Shown here in pieces: positions 1 through 6,943 of a DNA stretch of 15,106 nucleotides. The notes beneath the pieces are model-generated. The model saw only the letters and a program-made list of their open reading frames with translations. It did no database searches and had not been told where the DNA came from. The DNA lies in contig JAMCUD010000054.1 of assembly GCA_023379355.1 (NCBI GenBank), positions 1-15,106 of the forward strand, given 5' to 3'. Numbering within the stretch: the first letter of the stretch is position 1; every line of letters begins with the position of its first letter. This DNA is from Thermoplasmatota archaeon (lineage in GTDB: Archaea; Thermoplasmatota; Thermoplasmata; Thermoplasmatales; Thermoplasmataceae). Both the position numbers and the translations under genes were made by a program.

Positions 1-2
1 AT

Positions 3-2396
3 CTGAAATACACATTCTCAAATTCACACATCTACTCAATCAATTCATCATTCTCCGGAGTTGAAATGCACCACCAGGAAAGTGAATTCACTGCCGGGGG
101 ATTGAACATGAACAATCTCCCATTGGAGGGAAGCGGCACGTTCACACCACTCTCTGACTGGGTATTTAAGCCAAATGCCCTTGCAAATGTCGTGTCGGTG
201 TCAATGAATTATGTAATAGGAAATACCACCACTGTGTCAAATGTCACTTTCATGATCTTTGGAAGAGACGTTTACACTTACCGCATTCCCGCCCATAACC
301 TTCCTGTGAGTTCAGTTGCAACTGACTTCAATATTTCAATAGAAAACACTCCAGATAAAGTATCCGTTTTCAACTCCTCCTCAAATTTTTCCATAGACCT
401 CCTGCAATCAGGTGATCAGATTGTCCTTCAAAACATCAACATAACATTCCTGTCAAACGATACAGTTTCACTGATTGGTCCGGAAAATTTCGGTATATAT
501 CTGTACAACAGCACATGGCTGTCGTATGATGACAATTTCAGCCTGAATATGAATCCTTACTATATTTATTCGTATGTCCCCAATCCCGGGAAGAATGCCA
601 TATTTCTTGAGAATCATTCATATCTCTATGCAGCAGGAATGAAATTATCAGTTCCCAGTTATGGAGGAACCCCTCCTGTATATGTTTACAACGACTCGCT
701 TGCTGCCTATTTTTCAATACTCTCAGTGAACCAGGTGAACCAGTTCGGTAACCCGATCCAGGCAGACAACAACATAACCTCCAGTTCTCTCAATCCTGTA
801 ATACGCAACATTACGGCGTTCTGGAATATGAACATAGAATCAATGCTTTCAGTCTTCCCTGAAAGAATGTTTCAACTCAATGAAAGGGCAGGTTCAGAAT
901 ATTATGACCTTCTGGATTCACTGCAGAATGGCAGTAATTCTCCCGAGTTCATGGGCGATTACGGAGATAACACACTTGGACATGTGCACTATTTCTCTTT
1001 CAATCCGGTTGAAAGCTTTAATTTCACCTCATTGCTGGACATGAAATATACGGACCCCTATCCAGTACTGAATATGAGTTTGCCGAACATGGTTTCCGGT
1101 ATGGAAAACGATGTAAACATTTCAATCGATTCCATGCAGGGATCATCAAACCTTACAGGGATAAAGTTGGCTGTATCAAACAGCACTGCAACGGTCCTTT
1201 CAATGAACCTGAAACCGGTGATTGTGAACCCAGATTCGGAATTCAGGCAAACCGTCAACGTCTCTCCTGGGATCAGTATTCATACTGGATCTTACAGAAT
1301 AACTCTGTGTGCTGTGGAGAATGTTCCATTTTCCAACAGCACACTGTGGGAGATGCAGGTGGACAGGATAATATATTCAAATGCCGGCATTTCCACTTCA
1401 TTGGAGACTAGCGAAGATCCAAATGGAAGTCTTTCCCTGAATGAAAGTGTACATGGAATATCACCATACATGAAGGGCATGTCGCCTGTTATTTATCTTG
1501 TGAAGAATCAGAACAGAACAGTTGGAAGGAAGAATGTCACAGAATATTTTTCCGGTTCTTCAAACCAGTCATTTCAAACATTTTTCAACAATACCAACAA
1601 TGGAACTGAGGTGGAATCACTGGTTTCATTGCCATTCCCTGACACCGGTCATCACAGCTCATTTATTCCCGCATTCAGTAGCATTGTTGAAAATTCTGCA
1701 GAAAATGTCCCAAGATATTGGGTTACGTTAATGGGTATGGGACTATCCAGTATGAATAAATGGTATATTTTTAACGGGACTTCCAGATATGAAAGTGAAA
1801 ATGGAACAGTAATAATCAATCTTCCCAATGGGACCTATTTCTTTTCAGTTCAGAGTCCATCTGGTTTCAAGACCACAGAAAACAGTGTGGCCTTCACTGT
1901 CCATGGGTCTGAGATATATATGGGCATCTACTTCCAGTCGATCCAATTCAGGCTGGACATATTGGAGGTCGGTCTGCCCGTAAATACAACATGGGAAGTG
2001 GCAATAGGCAATTTAACATTCGAAACCAGTACAGGATTTGTACAGGCTGAATTGAAACCTGGAACCTATATTCTCAATTTCAGTTCTGTTGTGTACTATT
2101 CTTCAAACCAGGAAAGTGTTGTGGTAAATTTAACAAATTCTTCCACTTTCATTGTTGTTCACTATTCTTACACTGGTGGGTTTCTCGGGATTCTCCAGGA
2201 ACATCCTGAGTATACATTTGCTTCCACAGTCTTTGCGGTGATAGCCCTGCTCTATTACCTGGACATAAGGAGAAGATCATACTACCCGTGCCTGAGCTGC
2301 GGCACAACATGGCCAAAGAGAAACAGAATATGCCCAGGTTGTGGAAGAAGGATGAATGGCAGGAATCCAAAAAATGCTGAGGAAAATCATAAATAA
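3..2396 (+). CDS. Large sequon-rich surface protein with one C-terminal membrane helix and cytoplasmic zinc ribbon (5' end outside window)
   Basis: Partial gene. The first ATG inside the window (66) is probably not the start, because the same frame stays open through positions 3-65 to the edge and no signal peptide follows that Met. Residue numbers here count from it (776 residues). About 35 N-x-S/T sequons fill residues 40-710, as in a heavily glycosylated ectodomain. Two beta-sandwich-like repeats lie near residues 580-710 (GLSSMNKW..LPNGTY, then GLPVNTTW..LKPGTY); similar repeats occur in Thermoplasmata secreted proteins. A hydrophobic helix near 715-740 is followed by RRR, so the C-terminus should be inside. 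The tail has a zinc ribbon, CLSC-x10-CPGC (C742, C745, C756, C759). The role is unknown; an S-layer-like or surface sensor protein is inferred. The next gene starts about 10 nt downstream. Confidence 0.8.
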   Translation: MKYTFSNSHIYSINSSFSGVEMHHQESEFTAGGLNMNNLPLEGSGTFTPLSDWVFKPNALANVVSVSMNYVIGNTTTVSNVTFMIFGRDVYTYRIPAHNLPVSSVATDFNISIENTPDKVSVFNSSSNFSIDLLQSGDQIVLQNINITFLSNDTVSLIGPENFGIYLYNSTWLSYDDNFSLNMNPYYIYSYVPNPGKNAIFLENHSYLYAAGMKLSVPSYGGTPPVYVYNDSLAAYFSILSVNQVNQFGNPIQADNNITSSSLNPVIRNITAFWNMNIESMLSVFPERMFQLNERAGSEYYDLLDSLQNGSNSPEFMGDYGDNTLGHVHYFSFNPVESFNFTSLLDMKYTDPYPVLNMSLPNMVSGMENDVNISIDSMQGSSNLTGIKLAVSNSTATVLSMNLKPVIVNPDSEFRQTVNVSPGISIHTGSYRITLCAVENVPFSNSTLWEMQVDRIIYSNAGISTSLETSEDPNGSLSLNESVHGISPYMKGMSPVIYLVKNQNRTVGRKNVTEYFSGSSNQSFQTFFNNTNNGTEVESLVSLPFPDTGHHSSFIPAFSSIVENSAENVPRYWVTLMGMGLSSMNKWYIFNGTSRYESENGTVIINLPNGTYFFSVQSPSGFKTTENSVAFTVHGSEIYMGIYFQSIQFRLDILEVGLPVNTTWEVAIGNLTFETSTGFVQAELKPGTYILNFSSVVYYSSNQESVVVNLTNSSTFIVVHYSYTGGFLGILQEHPEYTFASTVFAVIALLYYLDIRRRSYYPCLSCGTTWPKRNRICPGCGRRMNGRNPKNAEENHK

Positions 2397-2406
2397 AAAT
2401 TTGTAA

Positions 2407-2862
2407 TTGATTCCCACATTGAGAAAAGCTCTTTTCATGGACCGGGATGGCACCATAATAAAGGACATCCCTTATTCAGCAGATCCGGGGAAAATTGTGA
2501 TTTACCAGGATGCTGTTGAACTCATGCGGGAATACGAAAAGGAAGGTTACCTGATTGTTATGGTGACAAACCAGTCAGGAATAAACAGGGGGTTTTTTAC
2601 CCGGGGGGATCTTGAAAAATTCAATGCTGTATTGACCGGCATGCTTAAATCAAAGGGTGTAAATGTCGATGCAATATATTTCTGCCCTCATAAGCCAGAG
2701 GAAAACTGCCGCTGCAGAAAGCCAGAGACAGGCATGGTAATGGATGCAGCCGCAGAACTTGGAATTGAACTGAAGTATTCTGTAATGGCAGGTGACAGGG
2801 AGGATATGGATGGCGAACTTGCCAGAAGAACAGGAATGAAATTTATTCTCATGAAACACTGA
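2407..2862 (+). CDS. gmhB: D-glycero-D-manno-heptose 1,7-bisphosphate 7-phosphatase (GmhB-type HAD phosphatase)
   Basis: HAD-superfamily IIIA phosphatase of 151 residues, shorter than E. coli GmhB (about 190). It would remove the 7-phosphate from heptose 1,7-bisphosphate in the cytoplasm. Visible motifs are MDRDGT (nucleophile D12 and acid/base D14), VTNQSG (53-58), the GmhB-type zinc loop CPHKPEENCRC (C93, H95, C101, C103) followed by RKP, and the metal-binding GDREDMD (D130, D133). The zinc loop and RKP separate it from generic HAD enzymes and from histidinol phosphatases, its nearest alternative. The start is uncertain. TTG 2407 gives the longest form, but TTG 2419 lies about 27 nt after a TATA-like ATAAATA (2389-2395) and could be a leaderless start. 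It could also be read through from the upstream surface-protein gene. Confidence 0.85.
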   Translation: MIPTLRKALFMDRDGTIIKDIPYSADPGKIVIYQDAVELMREYEKEGYLIVMVTNQSGINRGFFTRGDLEKFNAVLTGMLKSKGVNVDAIYFCPHKPEENCRCRKPETGMVMDAAAELGIELKYSVMAGDREDMDGELARRTGMKFILMKH

Positions 2863-2925
2863 ACCATCACAAGGTTATTCAGCCTCACGATCCAGCAGAA
2901 TACTGTTATGAATTGGAACAGATGT

Positions 2926-3486
2926 TCAGATGGTGTACATCTGCATGTAATGTTCTGTGAGATCTTCTCCCTTGAGAAAAGAAAACCCATGCTTCTTCAT
3001 TATTCCTTTGAGTTCTTCCTGGCTTATCTTTATATTTGCAGGAGGTCCTATGGTAGATTCCTTCTTAAACTCAATGAAAATAATCCTGGTCTTATCAACA
3101 AAGGTGCTTATCATGTCGTTGAGTACCCTGTCCCTGCAGTTCAGATCGTGGAACACATTGGAGAAAAATATTTTGGTGTAACGGCTGAAATCAGTAACGG
3201 TGCATATATCTTTCTGTGAAACAACCAGATTCTTTATTCCGTTTGCCTCCTGGAATTTCTTTAACTCAGTAACAGAATCCTCATTCAGGTCCATTGCGGT
3301 AACTGTTCCCCGTGGTACTTCCTTTGCAAAGGAAATGGCGTAAAATCCGTCTCCAGTTCCAACGTCAAGAATAGAGTCGTTGGGTTTGAGTTCAATGAAT
3401 TTATCGACACTGTCGAATGGTATGTATTTTTCTCTCATTTCCCTGGTATGCGCATAGTCGTGGTTTTTCCATTCCATATGAATCAT
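2926..3486 (-). CDS. Class I SAM-dependent methyltransferase
   Basis: A protein of 186 residues with the Rossmann methyltransferase core. Motif I is ILDVGTGDGFYA (residues 39-50), the acidic residue ending strand 2 is in VTAMDLNED (D66), and a motif IV-like FFSNVFHDL follows. It resembles small UbiE/type-11 methyltransferases. The substrate cannot be read from sequence; the glycan neighbourhood makes sugar methylation possible but unproven. Two in-frame ATGs exist (3486 and 3477). The second lies about 28 nt after a TATA-like ATATATGAA on the minus strand, so the protein may begin MEWKNHDY. It converges with gmhB across 63 nt. Confidence 0.8.
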   Translation of the reverse strand: MIHMEWKNHDYAHTREMREKYIPFDSVDKFIELKPNDSILDVGTGDGFYAISFAKEVPRGTVTAMDLNEDSVTELKKFQEANGIKNLVVSQKDICTVTDFSRYTKIFFSNVFHDLNCRDRVLNDMISTFVDKTRIIFIEFKKESTIGPPANIKISQEELKGIMKKHGFSFLKGEDLTEHYMQMYTI

Positions 3487-3723
3487 ATCTCTATACCGAA
3501 TTCATATATTACCTGTCTGAAACGTGACACCCTCCCACGACTAAACAGTAGATCAAATATCACCTCACGAATGGCTATTTGATTGGATGGGGTAGGTGGT
3601 GAATGGGTTATTCTCCATAAGCATGGATGACACAAACACACGGATATTATCTGCAATTCTGGGGAAATGTTCAATTTCTCCACAGGAATCATGCCTTTCG
3701 TTCAGAAAATTGAATCCCAGTAT
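3487..3723. other. Gene-free stretch with a possible decayed IS200/IS605 end
   Basis: No convincing gene. On the minus strand, TTTAGTCGTGGGAGGGTGTCA (about 3525-3544, one base short of its full length in any single quote here) resembles the conserved hairpin arm near the right end of many IS200/IS605 (tnpB) elements, whose partner arm would be CCCACGACT-like. The partner arm is absent, so any element is truncated. Next to it is a perfect 8-bp inverted repeat, ATCAAATA (3552-3559) / TATTTGAT (3576-3583), with a 16-nt loop. No transposase frame survives. The match is from memory, not a search. Confidence 0.25.
3502..3510 (-). promoter_or_regulatory. TATA-like box for the methyltransferase gene
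   Basis: On the minus strand this reads AATATATGA. Its centre is about 28 nt before the ATG at 3477 and about 20 nt before the ATG at 3486. The spacing favours the inner ATG as a leaderless start. Confidence 0.35.
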
Positions 3724-5598
3724 TCAAACTACTGTTTTTTCACCCATAATATTTCCGAAATAGGCTATTATTCTGAATCCATTGCCGTATCTGAGAATCT
3801 GTGTGGAATTATACGGTACTATGAAAAAAGTCTCAGTCTGTTGAATGCCAATGGTCTGGTTATTGTTGGTATCATGCCAGATCATATCGTTTATATTTGA
3901 CATGGGGCCGGATGGCATTATCCTGAAAAAAACGGGTATTCTGTTATTTCCGGATCCGTAATATGTGAGATTGACAATCATCTCACCAACAACAGTTGTG
4001 TTCAGATCTAACGCAGGTTCCATCCGCACTGAATTTATGCTGAAATGGTTATTTTCGTGAGTAACTTCAAGGAATGCTGCAGTTGGCACAATCAAAAAGA
4101 CAATGGAGACTATTGCCATATTTCTGGCTGTCCTGGTATGCCATAGTCCGGAAACTTTCCCCCCAATGGACCTTATAACCATTTTTGCTGCATTTTTTCC
4201 TTCATGTTCCTCCATAAACCGGGGAATCACAAGTATGGAGATCAAGGGCCAGAACATAACATACTGAACAAGCAGCCTGTAATTGAATATGAAAATGATG
4301 ACCGGTATGATAAAGAGGCAGTATTTCAACCTGTCAAAATATATCCAGTATGCAGCAATGGAAAACAGGGTGAGATAGAGCATAATAAGGAAGAAAAATG
4401 CCCTTGATACGTCGAAAAATCCTGCAAATGAAATCTGAGCTATCCCGGATCCAACCCCTATGAGAAGTGAAGTTTCCGGCGACATCAGAGATGTGAAGAA
4501 TGCGACAGGGCTGAGGTATATGAAATACGCGTTGATCAGGAGAAAAGTTGCAGTGAACGCCATAAACCACACAGATGCCCCCTTTGATCCATGCCTTTTT
4601 ATCAAGTACATTATGAGGAAAGGCAGAACTATCAGGGGAAACTGCTTGAATGAAGATGAAAGTCCAATCAGGACGCCGGATAAAGTCGGATGGTCCTCCA
4701 TTATGAAGGATGCCATGATCAATGATACCCAGAATATGCTATTCCCTGCAGTCAGGCCTTCATAGAAGAACGGCATTGTGGAAAATATGGCAAGTGCTGC
4801 AAATGGAATGTAGTTGGAATAGCCTTTTTTCCAGAAATTGTATGATACCAGCAGAAATGGTAAAATATAAAGGGGTACCTGCACAAGTGCTTCCTTTATG
4901 TGAAATAGTACCGCAGGCATATATGATATGAAAGCAAGATCAGGATATCCCAGAGATTGTACAAATCCCCCTGTAGTAAGGGGTGTTGTTCTATCAATGG
5001 TAAAACCCATCATGGGTATGAGTCCATACAGAGTACCTCTTATGTAAGGGTCAAGCCCATCAAGAAAGTACCGTGCTGAGTAGTAATCCAGCACAGATTC
5101 GTCAGTTGGAAAGGTTACGGCACTCTGCATGATTATGAAAAGAATAATGAGAGATGCAATGACTGTGCCTATTATGAAGGATCTGAGGTGTATTCTTTCG
5201 GCTAAACCTCTGTACTGGCTTATGATCACAGCAAGGGACACTGCTATGCATAGAATTATGATCTCCACGAAGATCGGAGAAGACCCCGGTACAAGGGAGA
5301 ACGATATTATCTCTATTGAGAAGGATGAAAGATAAACGATCATTCCCTGTACAAAATCTGGATTGTATACTCCTGAAAGAGGAAGCAAAATTATGAGAAA
5401 AGATGCTATGAAAAGCACAAATTCCAGAATGATTGCAGGGAGGGATGTATAGCCATATACCGTGTTGAGATAAAACGGAGTGACAACAAGAGATGCCCCG
5501 GCAGCAAGCATAAATATCCTCCCGGAAGAGTGGGATTCAACAGGGGCAAAATGCCTGCTGGATCTGCTTTTGAAGTAAGCGTTCATAAAATTCTTCAA
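3724..5598 (-). CDS. Polytopic membrane protein, probable GT-C-type glycosyltransferase
   Basis: A protein of 624 residues. About 12-13 hydrophobic segments fill residues 30-510. After the last helix (about 492-512) comes a roughly 110-residue hydrophilic, sequon-bearing (NTT, NLT, NQT, NST) tail predicted to lie outside. The loop near residues 165-190 contains TDESVLDYYSARYFLDG..DPY. Its acidic residues after an early helix and the DPY motif recall GT-C enzymes that use polyprenyl-phosphate sugars, and it may hold the catalytic Asp. The exact family is not certain; GT39- or GT87-like is possible. TTG 5598 is preferred: it has GAGG 4 nt upstream on the minus strand and a TATA-like TTTTAT about 29 nt upstream. 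ATG 5586 is the alternative. It would transfer sugars on the outer face of the membrane. Confidence 0.65.
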   Translation of the reverse strand: MKNFMNAYFKSRSSRHFAPVESHSSGRIFMLAAGASLVVTPFYLNTVYGYTSLPAIILEFVLFIASFLIILLPLSGVYNPDFVQGMIVYLSSFSIEIISFSLVPGSSPIFVEIIILCIAVSLAVIISQYRGLAERIHLRSFIIGTVIASLIILFIIMQSAVTFPTDESVLDYYSARYFLDGLDPYIRGTLYGLIPMMGFTIDRTTPLTTGGFVQSLGYPDLAFISYMPAVLFHIKEALVQVPLYILPFLLVSYNFWKKGYSNYIPFAALAIFSTMPFFYEGLTAGNSIFWVSLIMASFIMEDHPTLSGVLIGLSSSFKQFPLIVLPFLIMYLIKRHGSKGASVWFMAFTATFLLINAYFIYLSPVAFFTSLMSPETSLLIGVGSGIAQISFAGFFDVSRAFFFLIMLYLTLFSIAAYWIYFDRLKYCLFIIPVIIFIFNYRLLVQYVMFWPLISILVIPRFMEEHEGKNAAKMVIRSIGGKVSGLWHTRTARNMAIVSIVFLIVPTAAFLEVTHENNHFSINSVRMEPALDLNTTVVGEMIVNLTYYGSGNNRIPVFFRIMPSGPMSNINDMIWHDTNNNQTIGIQQTETFFIVPYNSTQILRYGNGFRIIAYFGNIMGEKTVV

Positions 5599-5624
5599 TA
5601 TGCCTCATAATAGGAATTTCAGAA

Positions 5625-5630
5625 ATAAAA
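5625..5630 (-). promoter_or_regulatory. TATA-like box for the GT-C-like membrane protein
   Basis: Reads TTTTAT on the minus strand, about 29 nt before TTG 5598. It sits in an AT-rich divergent region shared with the zinc-ribbon gene at 5798. Confidence 0.3.
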
Positions 5631-5768
5631 CTTTCTGGTGCAGTACATACTCCAGTTTCATCAAAGATGTTAATTTGCCGTAATATCATTAAGATCATGA
5701 AAATGTCAGTGCGATATTTTTCACAGAAATACAATGGGAAAGTTCATAAAAAATATTTTAGTGAAAAA

Positions 5769-5775
5769 TTTATAT
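5769..5775 (+). promoter_or_regulatory. TATA box for the GRAM-like zinc-ribbon gene
   Basis: TTTATAT centred at 5772, exactly 26 nt before ATG 5798, preceded by A-rich sequence. No ribosome-binding site intervenes, so a leaderless transcript is expected. It is the clearest promoter in the window. Confidence 0.6.
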
Positions 5776-5797
5776 CAATAAAGGATATGGATATTGA

Positions 5798-6409
5798 ATG
5801 CCGATCTATAACAGCGATGAGCATGAAATCATGAAGAGCGATGCAACCCTGGTCGATCATGCGGTCAAGGTATCGGATGGTACTCTGTATCTGAGCAACA
5901 GCAGAGTTATCTATGAAAGAAAGGGCAAGAAGAAACTGTTCAAGGCCATTCCACCGCACATTGACCTGGAGCTCAAGCTTACTGACCTCAAGGACGCTGC
6001 AGGATCGGAACCGAAACTAAAATTCTGGGCAAAGAGAATACTCACGGTAACCTACGAGAGGGATAATGCAACACAGAGCGTTGACTTTGTGGTTGAAGAA
6101 CCAGATGCATGGGCAAGATCCATACAGCAGTGGGCATCGGAGGCAAAGCGCAGGTCAACAGAAAAGTCAGAGAGGGAAAAGGAAGATGAGAAAAAGAGGG
6201 AGATTGAAATGGCAAGGGCAAAGACTCCCGGAGCTAACATAAATATCCTGTACAATGACGATTCAAAGAGAAAACAGAAGAATGAACCCCGGTATATTGA
6301 CAGCGAGACAGATGAAAATCTTCCCGCATCGGTTAAATCGTGCCCATCCTGCGGTGAACAGGTTCCTTCCAATGCAAAATTCTGTCCAAACTGCGGCCAT
6401 CAGTTCTGA
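5798..6409 (+). CDS. GRAM/PH-like domain protein with charged linker and C-terminal zinc ribbon
   Basis: Soluble protein of 203 residues in three parts. Residues 10-110 look like a small GRAM/PH-like beta domain (DGTLYLSNSRVIYER, then an LKFWAKRILTVTYE strand pattern and a closing helix EPDAWARSIQQWASEA). Residues 112-145 are a highly charged, probably helical or coiled-coil linker. Residues 181-203 are a zinc ribbon, CPSC-x10-CPNC (C182, C185, C196, C199), at the very C-terminus. Similar short-PH plus zinc-ribbon proteins are common in archaea and poorly characterised; membrane or protein binding is inferred. The zinc-ribbon spacing equals that of the surface protein at the left of the window. 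The start is fixed by the TATA box 26 nt upstream. Confidence 0.75.
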   Translation: MPIYNSDEHEIMKSDATLVDHAVKVSDGTLYLSNSRVIYERKGKKKLFKAIPPHIDLELKLTDLKDAAGSEPKLKFWAKRILTVTYERDNATQSVDFVVEEPDAWARSIQQWASEAKRRSTEKSEREKEDEKKREIEMARAKTPGANINILYNDDSKRKQKNEPRYIDSETDENLPASVKSCPSCGEQVPSNAKFCPNCGHQF

Positions 6410-6421
6410 CAATCATAATGC

Positions 6422-6432
6422 CCATATACTTA
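6422..6432 (+). promoter_or_regulatory. TATA-like box for the thioredoxin-like gene
   Basis: CCATATACTTA lies just after the stop of the preceding gene. It predicts transcription from about 6452, leaving a leader of roughly 25 nt that contains GGTGG (6469-6473), 3 nt before TTG 6477. Confidence 0.35.
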
Positions 6433-6476
6433 AGGAATGAAAAACATACCGGGTCTTCAGGTTATGGCGGTGGAAG

Positions 6477-6872
6477 TTGACAGCCACTGAAGATAGCAAT
6501 GAAAGGAAGAATCCTGGAAAAACTCACTGTGAGGAAACTTCAGATCCACCATGGATTCTTGATCTTGACGATTCGATCTTCGCCAGATCCATCATGTCCT
6601 CAGAAAAGATTGCAGTTGAATTCTGGAAGGAATTCTGTGCCCCCTGCGCAATAATGAAACCAATTTACAACCGTCTTTCCCGATCCTATATTGACAGGGT
6701 GACAATCGGGAGGGCACGAATAGATCATTCTCAAGCAGTGGTGAGGATCTTTGGCATATTCAACGTTCCGACTGTACTCTTTTTCCATAATGGTAGGGTG
6801 GTGGATACCCTGATTGGAATAGTTTCAGAAAAAACACTTGAAGATTCATTTGAAAGGATTTACTCTATGTGA
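6477..6872 (+). CDS. Thioredoxin-like protein with CAPC active site
   Basis: A protein of 131 residues. An N-terminal hydrophilic extension of about 25 residues precedes a thioredoxin fold. The active site is FCAPC (C54, C57) in VEFWKEFCAPCAIMKP, with Phe where thioredoxins usually have Trp and Ala in place of Gly. The cis-proline loop is present (FNVPTVLFF, P98), as is the late GIVSEKTLEDSF helix. It should be a cytoplasmic disulfide reductase; no signal peptide or membrane helix is seen. An extra Cys (C18) lies in the extension. The TTG start is supported by GGTGG 3 nt upstream; an overlapping ATG at 6464 is in another frame and stops quickly. Partner proteins are not evident in the neighbourhood. 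Confidence 0.85.
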   Translation: MTATEDSNERKNPGKTHCEETSDPPWILDLDDSIFARSIMSSEKIAVEFWKEFCAPCAIMKPIYNRLSRSYIDRVTIGRARIDHSQAVVRIFGIFNVPTVLFFHNGRVVDTLIGIVSEKTLEDSFERIYSM

Positions 6873-6910
6873 AAATTAGCCATGCAATAAATATACTGGC
6901 AAATGAATAA

Positions 6911-6920
6911 GATTATTTAC
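6911..6920 (+). promoter_or_regulatory. TATA-like box for flippase 1
   Basis: GATTATTTAC, centred about 28 nt before GTG 6944. No ribosome-binding site is seen before the GTG, which fits a leaderless start. Confidence 0.3.
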
Positions 6921-6943
6921 ATCATGGGAATCTGTCGCCTGAA

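Noticed and set aside
66..68. ATG at 66 as the true start of the surface protein
   Set aside because: The frame is open upstream to the window edge and no signal peptide follows this Met.
726..743. Tandem GTGAACCAG x2 inside the surface protein gene
   Set aside because: Only two 9-nt units coding VNQVNQ; too short to be a meaningful repeat.
2908..3219. Plus-strand frame opposite the methyltransferase
   Set aside because: It is antisense to a gene with clear SAM-binding motifs and has no domain of its own.
3483..3692. Minus-strand frame of 69 codons beginning IPVEKLNISPEL, considered as a TnpB C-terminal tail
   Set aside because: A stop lies just upstream, the zinc-finger and catalytic parts are absent, and the resemblance is too short to call.
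5537..5734. Minus-strand frame of 65 codons overlapping the start of the GT-C-like gene
   Set aside because: TTG start only, overlaps a better-supported gene in another phase, and shows no family features.
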